Below, piece after piece: positions 1 through 9,106 of a stretch of DNA of 10,119 bases (its first letter is position 1; every line of letters starts with the position of its first letter). This stretch comes from Cyclostephanos tholiformis (taxonomy: Eukaryota; Bacillariophyta; Thalassiosirophyceae; Thalassiosirales; Thalassiosiraceae): assembly GCA_036939975.1 (NCBI GenBank), contig JALLPB010001375.1, positions 1 through 10,119 of the forward strand, written 5' to 3'. The translations under genes and the position numbers were made by a program. The notes under the pieces were generated by a model that was not told where the DNA came from, made no database searches, and saw nothing but the letters and a program-made list of their open reading frames with translations.

Positions 1-2
1 TT

Positions 3-80
3 GTTGTTTTGTTGTTTTGTTGTTTTGTTGTTTTGTTGTTTTGTTGTTTTGTTGTTTTGTTGTTTTGTTGTTTTGTTGTC
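3..80. repeat. 8-bp microsatellite (GTTGTTTT)n
   Basis: Nine perfect copies of GTTGTTTT run from base 3 to base 74 and a partial copy (GTTGTC) ends the array at base 80. The array continues to the left window edge, so its true length is unknown. The array is open in one frame as a run of Leu, Phe, Val and Cys, but this is a consequence of the repeat and not a gene. Confidence 0.95.
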
Positions 81-936
81 AGATGTGCATACCGTATCCA
101 CTTACTTTTATTTGACAATATTATTGTCATGTTGTTGTGCTGTCATGGTGTTATGTTGTTGGATGTTCATACCTAATATAACTACATTAGAAACAGAACC
201 ATGCCCCATATTAACTGGAATTTTGCTATATGGATAAAATTCTTTAAACAGACTTTTATTTCACTTTTCTCTTTTGTATGTAGATTTATTACTTATTACC
301 TGATAATTGCACAGAATCAGGAATAGATTTTGGTTTTTCTTATTGTGCAAAAACAGAAGGGAAATCCCATAGGCTACAAATTTTGATAAACGACAATAAA
401 AAATATTATGTTCTTAATTCGATTTTCTTCCTTTTTCTTTTTTTGCTAACTGTATTCCTATGCACATGGTAGATAAAAAATGATTAAATTTTGTTCTTTA
501 CTAGCTATAAAATTGAATTGTTTCTTAGAATCCAACAGGGAAGATGCAGTCTTCTTTCTAATATGAAAGCCCTATGTTTATGTAGGAGTGAAATGGAAAG
601 AAAATAACTCAAGTCTGCATTTTATAGTCAAACCCTACAAAAATAATGTCTTAAGTTATTTGTGATCTTTAAAAATTCATAGCTCAGTCAAAAATTGGAA
701 TTAGTACGTAATTTTTAGCTAGTACAAAAGCCCTAGTTCTTGTGCAAATAATGATCAAATAATTGTTTTTATACTTTTGAATGTTTATGGTATGCGACTT
801 TTAATTCCTATGGTCCTCAGAAACAGAAATTGTTGAAGCATTAAAATTGGGGTCATTCCTACATGACTCTGGTACACTAACCTTCATCCACCCCAACTTT
901 CTTGTAATTTGGAGCAAAAAACAAGATTGAACCCTA

Positions 937-953
937 ATGTGGTTCTACCACAT
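937..953. repeat. short perfect hairpin
   Basis: ATGTGGT and ACCACAT are perfect reverse complements, 7 bp each, around a TCT loop. No U-run or gene end adjoins it, so I assign no function. A stem this short can occur by chance in 10 kb. Confidence 0.5.
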
Positions 954-1540
954 AATTTTTTGGAGTTTTCAAACCCCTTTCACATAGGAAGAATACTAAA
1001 ATCACTGCCAAATACTATTTTGGTATAAACATAGCTGTTTTTGCTTAAAATGCCAAGTCAAAGCCCTGTCTGAATGATATTCTAGTAGTGTGCAATCATG
1101 GCATCATGCTATAATTTCATACCACACTGACCCAGAACCAGAACTACTAAATCTGGGCCCCGACTTTACTGTTGGAGCAGTGCTGTGTGTCAGGGTCACC
1201 CAAATGCCATGGTCTCACAAGATATGATACTGGTCATGCATGCGCTACCTCAGCTGAGAGGGTGCACAAAAGTGGATTTGAAGAGAAAAAACCTGAAGAG
1301 TGAATACTTATGAGCTTAGAGTAATATTTAGATTATCTTACTTATAATCTTTTAAGAGTTTCCAGGGCTGCTGCTGACTCAGCATTATACATAGATAGGA
1401 AATCACCTTGATCAGGGGTATGTATGGAGAGTACTTAATAGTACCTTATTATAGCCATATAGGGTTAATATACTAGCACTCTGGCTATAGTAATATCAAG
1501 ACCTTTGGCAAGCTGATCACCACTGGGCCTATGCCTCGGG

Positions 1541-1628
1541 ACTGCATAAGTGTGCAGTACATTCAGTCGTGTGTGTGACTGCTCTTCTTGGTCTATGCAT
1601 GCATACGGCTGGGTACTGCAATGCATAG
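1541..1628. repeat. two neighbouring inverted repeats
   Basis: The first is ACTGCA (1541-1546) against TGCAGT (1553-1558). The second is CTATGCAT (1593-1600) against ATGCATAG (1621-1628), and extends inward through GCA/TGC with one bulged base, giving about 11 paired bases. Both lie in gene-free DNA. They may be remnants of a small element or chance palindromes. No target-site duplication or longer terminal repeat is apparent. Confidence 0.4.
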
Positions 1629-2083
1629 GTCTTGTAAGAAAGCTTGCTTGATGAACTTACTCTCAAGACTAACAAGACCAAGTCTCATGAGGTTATCTTG
1701 TTTTGAGAGAGGGTGTTGAGATGAGATAATTGTTCTTGCAACAGCTGAAACAGCTGGTTGAGACCTGTTGCCTGTCAAGTCCAACCTCCACCTTCAGTTG
1801 TCTCTAGTCATGATTGGCTCAGTGGTTCAGGTAAAAAACATCATGGACTAGAAAAATCATGCATGGACATTCCTGATTGGTATTGGAATTGGGAAGGATG
1901 AGATGGCCTCATCCATCAAATGTTGTTGTCTCTATCAGTTAAGCTGTTCCTTATGGTTCTGTTCATGTCATGAGGGTCATCAATTTGTACCATGTAGTTT
2001 GTTGCCTGGCGGGGAAATTGAAAATAAATGTACTACCAAACTTATATCAATTGACGTGTTAAGTAGCTAAAGGCAAACTAACA

Positions 2084-2116
2084 GTTGGCTAAGTGTTAGC
2101 TAAGGGTTAGCTACTG
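2084..2116. repeat. imperfect 11-bp tandem repeat
   Basis: Three adjacent 11-bp units are visible: GTTGGCTAAGT, GTTAGCTAAGG and GTTAGCTACTG, followed by GGCTAGG. A related AGTAGCTAAAGG lies just upstream near 2062. The array is about 140 bp upstream of the best start codon of the next gene. It may be a decayed minisatellite or a cluster of similar sites. Confidence 0.6.
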
Positions 2117-3132
2117 GCTAGGAATTACCTCATGTAGCGGGCCTAGCAGACCTGTACCGATTCAATTTTCTGCTGTCTTTGGCCAAGGAGAGCGAGAGGG
2201 GAGAGACATTATCACAAAAAACCATGGACAAATCCCATCCTCCTACTTCCTCCCATTGTTCTTGCTCTTGTCATGAGCGGCAGCCTCCCCCCCACTCCCC
2301 CCAACATTCTGCATCTAACCCAATGTCCTGGGCCATCGGAACTGCCATCGGTGCCCAATGCACCATAGGGGGGAAGACTGTAAGCCTACCCCCATCAGGT
2401 GCCACTCAGACTCAATGATCTGCCGCCACTGCTGTGGCCTATGAAGAGTAAAATCACAGCATGAGAACCATGGGAGCAATCATAATTTTTGGATGTGAAT
2501 GTTCAGGGCTTAATAGAGTGGTGCTCATCTTTGCTATCTGTTCCCATGTGGCAATCTTGGCAGATTGTCATGTCATCCATCAATTCTAGGATGCCTTGGT
2601 CCTCACCATTCACCTTTTTTACAGTCGTTTATCCACCACTGCAGCATTCACTGAGGTCACCCCTATCCCCGCCTCACCAAGGAAGTCTGCCTCCAAGCCA
2701 ATCCCCAATGGGAACTGCACCGCCATCCATGCATCCATCAATGCCTAGGCCCTTGCCAACTCCAATGATGATGATGATGATTCCGGTGATGAGGACGAGG
2801 GGTATTCTTACTGTGGGGAGCTCCCAAACCCTGACCCTGAGGATTGCTTGCCACACAACATATGCGGCAACTTCATCCCACTATTTGTTGGATCAAGAAA
2901 GTGCCAGATGACCTACTTGAAGAACAGGAAGATTTTGATTTTTATGAAGCACTCACCATCAACAAGACCAAGATTTTGAGCAACGGACAAGTTCAATCTC
3001 TGGAAAGGAACTGTGAGTAACTGGAGCAAGTGGACTCTCCATGCAATTGCCGAGTTCATCTTCATCATTGCCCGGCACATCCACGACTGAGAGGAGAAGA
3101 TCTGCAAGAATGGGGGGAGTGCTTTGTCCAAT

Positions 3133-3175
3133 TCCAAAGTCAAGGCTCTCGTTCCCAAAGTCAAGGCTCTCGTTC
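3133..3175 (+). repeat. 21-bp tandem duplication inside the unknown gene
   Basis: The 20-base core CCAAAGTCAAGGCTCTCGTT occurs twice with a 21-bp period, with no mismatch in the core. Because 21 is a multiple of three, the duplication keeps frame and gives the repeated peptide KVKALVP / KVKALVL in the main frame. The near identity of the copies suggests a young slippage or duplication event in an otherwise old sequence. Confidence 0.85.
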
Positions 3176-3327
3176 TAATATACGAGTTTTTTTGGTGGAA
3201 AATCAACCTCACCAAAGCCATCTGCCGATCTCAGGACAAGGCAGCTAAGCTGAGCATTCAGAAACTAAAAACAAAAGGGAATTCTTCAAAGACACTCTCT
3301 ATTAACTTTCGATATGATGAGAGCAAG

Positions 3328-3453
3328 GTATGTTTTATTGTTTTGTTTTGTTTTGTTTTGTTTTATTGGCATGATATCTAACCTCATGCTGCTTTATCAC
3401 ATCCTTTGTTTAATACTTGTAAGGTTGCTGATTTTGATTGTCCCTTATGCAAG
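3328..3453 (+). other. candidate spliceosomal intron in the unknown gene
   Basis: GTATGT follows an AAG codon, CTAAC sits at 3378-3382, and GCAAG ends at 3453. The 126-bp length is a multiple of three and both flanks are in the same frame (phase 0), which joins FRYDESK to CKGMVM. It contains a (TTTTG)4 run at 3341-3360 and in-frame stops, so it is not plausible coding sequence. The acceptor is uncertain: the branch-point-like motif is about 70 bases from it, and other AGs are available. Confidence 0.5.
3341..3360. repeat. (TTTTG)4 microsatellite
   Basis: Four perfect TTTTG units lie inside the candidate intron, preceded by TTTTATTG and followed by TTTTATTGG. The composition resembles the G/T repeat at the left window edge but the period is 5 instead of 8. 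Confidence 0.9.
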
Positions 3454-4604
3454 TGCAAGGGGATGGTCATGTGCATCTTTGCCATCAACAATTTGCAGAG
3501 GCAGAAGGCAGCATTAAATGCCAAGTTCAAGGATGTCTGATTTCAAGGGCGGGAGCAGAAAGAAGCCTTGGCACACCAAGTTCTCCCAGCAAAAGTATGC
3601 CTGCTGCTGCCCCATGATGCGTACATATTGTGGGGATGTCCTGTTGTCAACTTGCAAGGACTGCAAGAAGCACGGCAAGGCCATCCCCAACTACAGGCCC
3701 TGCAAGTGTCAATGCCAGACCGGAATTTTTTGGAGAAGGACATCCAAGCCATGGCCAACAAGAAGCTATGCCTGGATGAGCTATTGGCCTGCAAGAGAGT
3801 CCCAAACATGGATCAGCACTCAATGAAGAACTTGGTGACAATGATTGCAAGCTCTGTTTCTGAAGGTTTCAAGTTTCTTTTGAGCTCAAAGACAATTATT
3901 AATGGATAATGAAAAAATGTCCTCTCTGCTGCATTTGGACGTTGATCACACATGCAGATACCAAGCAAGGAAGAGCTGCACTCCCTCCAGCAGCATGTTC
4001 CTCTCTCCGCAAAGCTTCAAGAAATGGGGGGGAGTGTTTGGGATTTTCTACATGTTAATTCAAGGAAGAAGGGGAAGAGGCATTATCAAAATGGCCTCAG
4101 GTGCAATTTTTTTCATCTCGATTACATGACTAACCACTATCATCTCTTTTAAAGCATTATTGACATGTCTAGGGAGGATGACAATGAGGATGAGGAGGAA
4201 AACAACAAGTACAACAACCACAAGTTGCCCTTGAAGCCATCTCCCAAGAGGAAACAGGCAAACCCAACTGCAAGCTGCAATGACTTTAATGCACACACTT
4301 TGCATCAAGTCTCTGGCTTTATGGTCAATGACTTGCCTGCAACCCAACAAGCAGCATTGGCCATGCTGGATAATCTCAGCAGCAGCTCAAAGAACATCTC
4401 CTAGACACTTGTTCAGAGTGCTGTTGACTGTGGCAGTGTCTCCGAAGGCATGTCCCAAGAGAAAGCAAAAACTTTACTTCAGGCAGAGAAGTTGTGTGCT
4501 TGTGTGTAAAGGCTGATTACTATTTATTTCATGTTATTGAATAAGTATTTTCATAATGAATTACTTATAGCATTCTAGTTATTTATTCTAATATTTCTTT
4601 AGTT

Positions 4605-5280
4605 TCATATGTAGCTGCAATGTAGAAATGTTTCATCCATAGAATGGATATTTTCATCAATGATCTGTTCCACAATTGTTTTCATCATCTCCAAATCCTT
4701 GACCTCATACCAGCATTTGACAAGATTTATGCAAACCTGGTTGATTGCATATTCCACAGGCCCATCCTGCGGATGGTATGGTGGATGGCAAATGACGTGG
4801 TGCCCGCACTCCCTCATGGCCTCATATACCTCTGGTGCATGATGCAACATTAGATTGTTGTGTATGAGAGTCTGGCAAAGAGCCGGATTCTCAATTACAT
4901 CCTTAGTGTTGAGCACGTGCTCCATGAACACAAGATAGGCCTCAGCAGATGTTTGGGTTTGGTTGTAACTCGTGCCCAAACACAAGGATTACTCACCAAG
5001 CCAATTTCTCTAGCTGGAATTGCTGGGTCACCAGTCTCCACAGCTAATATGATTGTTAGTTTGAATGTCCCATGATTGTAATTCCCCGGCTTTTGAATCT
5101 TAAACCAAGGGGAGAGGAGCCGTACTTTTGATTGGCCGCATTCAGATGCAGACCAAACTTGTCTGCATCAATTAGCTAGCGCCGTGGAATGCCATGGATG
5201 CCAACAGGCCAGGGTCTTGTCCAGAGGAGGTGATGATGGTTCAGGTTTTGCTCCCTGAATGCCTGGTAGGTGACCATCGA
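4605..5280 (-). pseudogene. Tc1/mariner-like (IS630 superfamily) DD34E transposase, decayed
   Basis: This is the catalytic half of a DDE transposase, the nuclease that cuts and rejoins transposon ends. Reading leftward on the minus strand: a GIPRR segment, a stop (5176-5178), then LIDADKFGLHLNAAN with the first catalytic Asp at 5167-5169; then KPGNYNHGTFKLTIILAVETG in another frame; then SNPCVWARVT; then TSAEAYLVFMEHVLNT after a further frame change near 4970. The second-Asp motif reads LIHNNL instead of a DN pair, so the Asp is replaced by Asn (codon 4857-4859). HPPYHPQDGPVEYAIN carries the Glu (4752-4754). Exactly 34 residues separate these two positions, the DD34E spacing. The protein ends naturally at MDETFLHCSYI and a stop. 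The helix-turn-helix N-terminus is not recognisable between 5281 and about 5580, and I see no terminal inverted repeats. At least two frameshifts, one stop and a lost catalytic Asp make it inactive. Confidence 0.85.
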
Positions 5281-6012
5281 CATCACCTTCATCGTGTACC
5301 CCAACATCCTGCTCTGAGAAGATTTGAGCATCATCACTTTCATTTGCGATGAATGTAATTGCCTCTAAAATTGACAATTGGGGAGATTAGCTTGAAAATG
5401 AGAAGCAGCAGGAGGCAGGAGGTATCACCCTGACAAAGCTATTTTTGACTTGTTTCCAGTCATCCAGAAAGAAATTACCCCATTTGCTGCCCACTGTTGA
5501 ATGCTCCTTATCATACCTTTGGGGGCAGGGGGGATGTTGTATCCCCACAATCCACCGCAGCTTGGATAGGGGAGGAATCAAGTATCTCTCAATACTCGAT
5601 CAACCCTTGTAATCCTGTTGTCATCATGATGCCATTATTTGGTGGCATCATCTTCCCTCTGGCTAGGCTGTACATTCCTTCAGGATTACTAAGGATTCCT
5701 AAATAGGATCAAGGGTTCCTGCATTCTGAAAAATAGAAGCACTTTTCTCCTTTGAGAGGAGTACGTACATACCTACGTAAAAAATTGGTAAAACACATTC
5801 CTCTTTTCTCTTTTGAGAGGAACCTGAATTTTGCCTCTCAACCAACAAAAACAATAATTATCAACTGGCCCCAAAAATCATCTTGCCATCATCATATTAA
5901 TTTTAAGTCCAAAATAAAATAGGAACAAAACCTTGACCAAGTCTGTTAGCAAACAAGGTTGCAACCCACTCCTTAGTAGATATATTACCGTGCCCTTATT
6001 TTATCAGCAACA
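5281..6012. other. spacer between the two transposase remnants
   Basis: This stretch separates the divergently oriented mariner-like (minus) and hAT-like (plus) remnants, so it should contain both 5' ends. A minus-strand open stretch at 5387-5581 could hold decayed N-terminal mariner sequence or nothing: I recognise no helix-turn-helix in it. The right half is AT-rich and carries the TTGAGAGG repeats at 5752-5841 and an imperfect palindrome TACGTACATACCTACGTA near 5762-5779. Neither element's terminal repeat can be assigned with confidence. Confidence 0.5.
5752..5841. repeat. three copies of TTGAGAGG, two direct and one inverted
   Basis: TTGAGAGG occurs at 5752-5759 and 5813-5820 (each preceded by a TTTTCTC-like pyrimidine run), and its exact reverse complement CCTCTCAA is at 5834-5841. 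The second and third copies form an 8-bp stem around a 13-base loop. The cluster lies about 170 bp upstream of the hAT-like coding start. Subterminal short repeats are typical of hAT element ends, where transposase binds, so this could be such a region; that is inference. Confidence 0.5.
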
Positions 6013-7210
6013 ATGTGGTATGACAAGTGACAGTGGTATGAGTATAATGATGATGAGTTGGAAGAGTAGTCCCAGGATGCATCATCCTCCTTATCAGTGA
6101 AGCCATTGAATAGTATTTGGGATTGTGAAAACCTGTGTATTGCAACACAGGAGGACAAGTTAGATAAGACTACAAGTGGATGGACTTGTGCGTATTGCCC
6201 TCATCCAAGAAATAGAGGTGGGTATATATTCCGCAAGATGGTCAATGCAACAAAAGTGCTCGCACATGTCCTAAAACTGAAAGGTCAAGCAATTGGTACT
6301 TACAGGGGGGGCAATTCTCTATGCAAAGAAATGGGCATGTAAATCCTTGTATAATGCAAATCAAATTAAGGTGAAAGACAAGAGAGTGAGAGACACTGCT
6401 CTGCAAGGTGAGATTCTTGACTTTCAAGAAGATTTTGTTGCTTGTGGTGGTTCTTTGTTGGAGGGGAGCATACTTACAACACCATCGGGGACTTGGACAT
6501 TGTTCTCATTGTCTTCTTCTACCAAGACAACTATCTTTTGTTCCCCCCCACAACCATAACCCCAAACATCAGCATCAGCTAAAGTTGTATGGCAATGCAA
6601 TTCTTCTCGAAGCTAACCAACAAATGCACATTGCAATTGCAGCCTTTATCCATGGAAGTGCACTTCCTTGAATGTGGCATGAGACCCAAACTTCCTTAAT
6701 ATCATTAAAATTGCAAGAATCTTAGGTCCAAGGTACTCTCAGCCTGATCGTTGAATAGTTGCTGGGAGTTTGCTTGATTTGCTGTACAATACATCTTTTG
6801 AAGGCATGATGAGGACCCTCCTTTCAGAGGTTGAGATTTTTGGCCTGACAATTTCTGGGCATGGTGCAACCATCAAGAGTGTGCCTCTTATAAACCTCTT
6901 AGCCACCGGGCCAAACAATTCATTTGCAATGTTGGATATTGTTGATTGCACTACTCATTTGCAGAGTGGCGGTAAGAAAGATGCCCTTTATTTAGCTAAC
7001 ATGATCTTGCCCTTGATCCAAAGGATGGAAAATACAAGGGATATCCACAATAAGAAACACTCTGGAATTGTGGATCTAGTATTATTGGACAATGCAAGTA
7101 ATGTTCAGAAGGCTGGTCAGATGTTAGCTCTTGATCATTCTCATATAATCATTGGGCATGGTGCCGAGCATGTTAATCACTATTTTTTAAGGATGCATAT
7201 ACACATGCAA

Positions 7211-7289
7211 GTATATACTAGATGAGTGCTTCCATCATGTGTGTGTTTTGTATTTTACAAGATGTTCTTCTAACAATTTGGGTCGGCAG
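7211..7289 (+). other. candidate intron 1 of the hAT-like gene
   Basis: The donor GTATAT follows the LFFKDAYTHA segment, CTAAC lies at 7270-7274, and the acceptor GGCAG ends at 7289. That places the branch-point-like motif 15 bases from the acceptor. Coding sense resumes directly after it (CPLFFNVHQFAKRLRNIFG). The two exons are one base out of phase, which I attribute to an indel, since the frame also changes just upstream at 7180. Confidence 0.6.
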
Positions 7290-7791
7290 TGTCCACTCTT
7301 CTTTAATGTGCATCAATTTGCCAAGAGGTTGAGGAACATATTTGGATCCTGCCATCATGCGCCCCATGCCTATCTCAACAAGTATACCAAGCTTCAGAAT
7401 TGTGGTTTGCATCTTGGGTTTATTAAAGATACTGATTGCCAGATGGCTGGGGCACATATTGCAATATGTTGGCTGCTGCATTTGAAAAATGCACTCCAAG
7501 CAACCATTAACTCACCCAAATTCATGGTGCTTTGAGCCTTCAAGGAAGAGATGTCCATTTTGCACAATGAAGACTTCTGGAATTATTTGTTTTCCATGTG
7601 TCGTACCTTGTATGCTCCCATGTGCATGTTGAGGTTGGCCAATCAAAAAGATGCAGCCATGGACAAGTTGTATTGTTAAGTTTGCCAGACAGATGCAAAT
7701 ATGTCATGCTATCTTGCAAAAGCGGTCATAGATGCAGGAAGATGCACACATAATGAAACATTGAAGCTGATGTATGCTTGTTCATGAGACC

Positions 7792-7937
7792 TTGATGAAT
7801 TTGACAGTGATGATAATGAAGATGATGACAAAGATTAGGTGTCTGTGGTTAATGATGATAAAGATGAAGAGGTTACAAGCATCGGTGAAGAAAGTGAGGA
7901 TGGTGGTGGTGGTGATGAGGATGATGATTGGGATACT
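7792..7937 (+). other. acidic linker within the hAT-like gene
   Basis: Reading the coding frame through the stop at 7836-7838, this stretch encodes a run dominated by Asp, Glu and Gly (DEFDSDDNEDDDKD, then GEESEDGGGGDEDDDW). It is made of GAT/GAG/GGT triplets. Such linkers separate the catalytic core from the C-terminal dimerisation part in this family. The triplet repetition makes it prone to slippage. Confidence 0.7.
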
Positions 7938-7985
7938 GTATTCATGACAGATGCAATTGGTGCAGGCTGTGGACAGTTGCAACAA

Positions 7986-8073
7986 GTACATCCTCCTCAC
8001 CTCCTGTGCACTCATTGTGTGTACAAACTAACATTGTTGTCATGTCCTCAGATCTTAGTCTTTTTTGTCTCAG
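7986..8073 (+). other. candidate intron 2 of the hAT-like gene
   Basis: The donor is CAA|GTACAT after the acidic linker (codons end at 7985). CTAAC is at 8028-8032 and the acceptor TTTTTTGTCTCAG ends at 8073. The 88-bp intron joins LQQ to FTENEMDHVAMRFW in phase 0 with correct frames on both sides. An alternative acceptor, TCCTCAG ending at 8051, is closer to the branch-point-like motif but leaves the reading frame wrong. Confidence 0.65.
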
Positions 8074-9106
8074 TTCACAGAAAATGAGATGGATCATGTA
8101 GCTATGAGGTTTTGGATCAAGCAGCACGACAATCTCATACATGATTACTCTTTGGAAGGTTATTTGTTGCTGCCGAATGCAACCATTATGGCCCATGCTT
8201 ATGAAAACAGGTCAACAATGCGCAATGAAGCGGTAGTGCATCTCATCGAGAAGCTGATTCTAAATCTAATTTTGGTTGGAGACAAGAAGAGCTCTCATCT
8301 CTCCACAGCAATTGAAACATTCTGGAATGAGTATGATGATGTTGTTAACATGCATACTTGTTTCTCTCATCAAAACATGTGGGACGCAGCATGGGATGAT
8401 AAAACCAAGGTGTACCGATGGCATCAAAGATATTCTCTCCAAGGTATTAAGGTGCTGGGAAAGCTGGTGTGTTTAGTTCTATATAAAATTTTATGCATTG
8501 AAACTGCCAAGCAAAATTGGAAGCAAGTCAAGAACATCAAGTGGGGACTATGCAGCAGCACCGGCACAGAGAAGGTAAAGAAACAAACAACATTATACGG
8601 GCAGTACCAGTAGATGAAGGCTCATGACCATGAGACAATGTTATCTTCTGCAGGTAAGTTATAGTAAAAGTCAGATTTAGATGTTTAAGAACTGGCAGGA
8701 AACCTGGGAAAAGAAGATGCTAGGACCATCGGGCGATGTAATGGTGCATGAAAAATTAAAAGTAAAGTATGTGGGATTCAACTTAGATGAGAATGAGGGC
8801 AAGCAGTGGATATTCACCATACATACAATTCAGTTTGTGAGGGAAAGCCAAAGGAAATACTATTGAATTGTTGCAGTAAGAGTAGAATTCAACACAACAA
8901 TATTATTGGACAATAATGATGAGCCCCACAAGGTTTTTTGGGAATTCTGTCAAGATACGTATGACTGCATCTGTGCTAACTATGATCTTTATGCTAAGCA
9001 AGAAAATGTGTTTGTGTATGTGAAGGGTGGTGGTTGCGACAGCGAAATTGAAGAAGAGGAGTTATGTAATGAGCGACTGGGACATGGGGATGGGGGGTGG
9101 GGGTGA

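Larger units (their letters stand above)
81..2178. other. AT-rich intergenic DNA, no gene seen
   Basis: About 2.1 kb with stops in all six frames. The longest open stretches (for example 1593-1784 on the minus strand) are short, resemble nothing I know, and lack acidic or charged composition typical of the decayed genes further right. I see no tRNA-like fold and no transposase motif. The only structure is a few small hairpins (937-953, 1541-1558, 1593-1628) and an 11-bp tandem repeat near 2084. It could hold promoter sequence for the gene starting near 2224, but I cannot point to a specific element. Confidence 0.6.
2224..4509 (+). pseudogene. decayed coding region of unknown function, one long reading frame with stops
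   Basis: I do not recognise this gene. Nearly all protein-like stretches share one frame. I chose the ATG at 2224 because it has an ACCATGG context; the frame is open from 2179. The N-terminal part is Cys-, Pro- and Ser-rich (CSCSC, then PPPHSP). An Asp/Glu stretch (five Asp then SGDEDEG) starts near 2767. A Lys-rich segment with QDKAAKLSIQKLK lies near 3235. Well-preserved segments include NFLEKDIQAMANKK, DQHSMKNLVTMIASS, an EELHSLQQHVPLSAKLQEMGG helix-like stretch, an acidic DNEDEEENN patch near 4177, and a final SQEKAKTLLQAEKL. In-frame stops occur at 2416, 2449, 2587, 2746, 2977, 3088, 3538, 3907, 3910, 3943, 4150 and 4402; the terminal stop is 4507-4509. From 2889 to about 3015 a different frame reads better (KKVPDDLLEEQEDFDFYEAL), so a frameshift probably lies near 2885. 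A candidate intron is at 3328-3453. It may be a dead host gene or cargo or accessory protein of a transposon. Confidence 0.55.
6013..9106 (+). pseudogene. hAT-like transposase with DUF659-like region, decayed and interrupted
   Basis: This is a cut-and-paste transposase remnant with the domain order of hAT proteins. An acidic N-terminus leads to a BED-like zinc finger: WTCAYC (Cys at 6187 and 6196), then NATKVLAHVLKLKGQ with His at 6265; the last expected ligand reads Tyr (6301). Next come KVKDKRVRDTALQGEIL (6381 on), KLYGNAILLEANQQMHIAIAAF (near 6580-6640) and IVAGSLLDLLYN (near 6755). The DUF659-like catalytic region follows: GATIKSVPLINLLA, GGKKDA, and LLDNASNVQKAG with an Asp at 7088-7090. 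The family's usual first Asp before GATIK is His here (6860-6862). After an intron come FAKRLRNIFG, HAPHA, GFIKDTDCQMAG and AAMDKLYC; then an acidic linker, a second intron, and a dimerisation-like part (KILCIETAKQNWKQVK near 8494-8541). The tail from 8681 starts MFKNWQETWEKK. Coding sense changes frame near 6340, 6560, 6665, 7180 and 8614-8680. Stops lie at 6028, 6067, 7533, 7677, 7785, 7836, 8611 and 8864. The start ATG at 6013 is the first in frame. It is non-functional. Confidence 0.85.

Noticed and set aside
1..237. Open frame of 78 codons at the left edge
   Set aside because: It is produced by the 8-bp microsatellite; the translation is a repeated Leu/Phe/Val/Cys string followed by unremarkable sequence.
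2489..2911. 140-codon open frame with a Met run
   Set aside because: The Met run is the shifted reading of the Asp run in the main frame (ATG versus GAT triplets), so it is a shadow.
3518..3826. Cys-rich frame (CCCPMM, CKDCKK, CKCQC) that looks like a zinc finger
   Set aside because: It overlaps the main frame of the unknown gene, whose reading there (for example NFLEKDIQAMANKK) is more protein-like and agrees with flanking segments.
3850..3957. Possible second intron in the unknown gene, ending at CATGCAG
   Set aside because: It would remove three stops, but I find no good donor and no CTAAC, and phase cannot be made consistent with confidence.
3110..4040. Similar stretches CAAGAATGGGGGGAGTG and CAAGAAATGGGGGGGAGTG near 3107 and 4018 as a possible internal duplication
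   Set aside because: The similarity is limited to about 20 bases dominated by a G-run and does not extend into either flank.
8654..8680. Perfect donor GTAAGT with an acceptor TTTAG, suggesting a 27-bp intron
   Set aside because: Removing 27 bases leaves the frame unchanged and runs into stops, and the length would be exceptional. The frame change at this point is better explained by an indel, although the donor match is striking.
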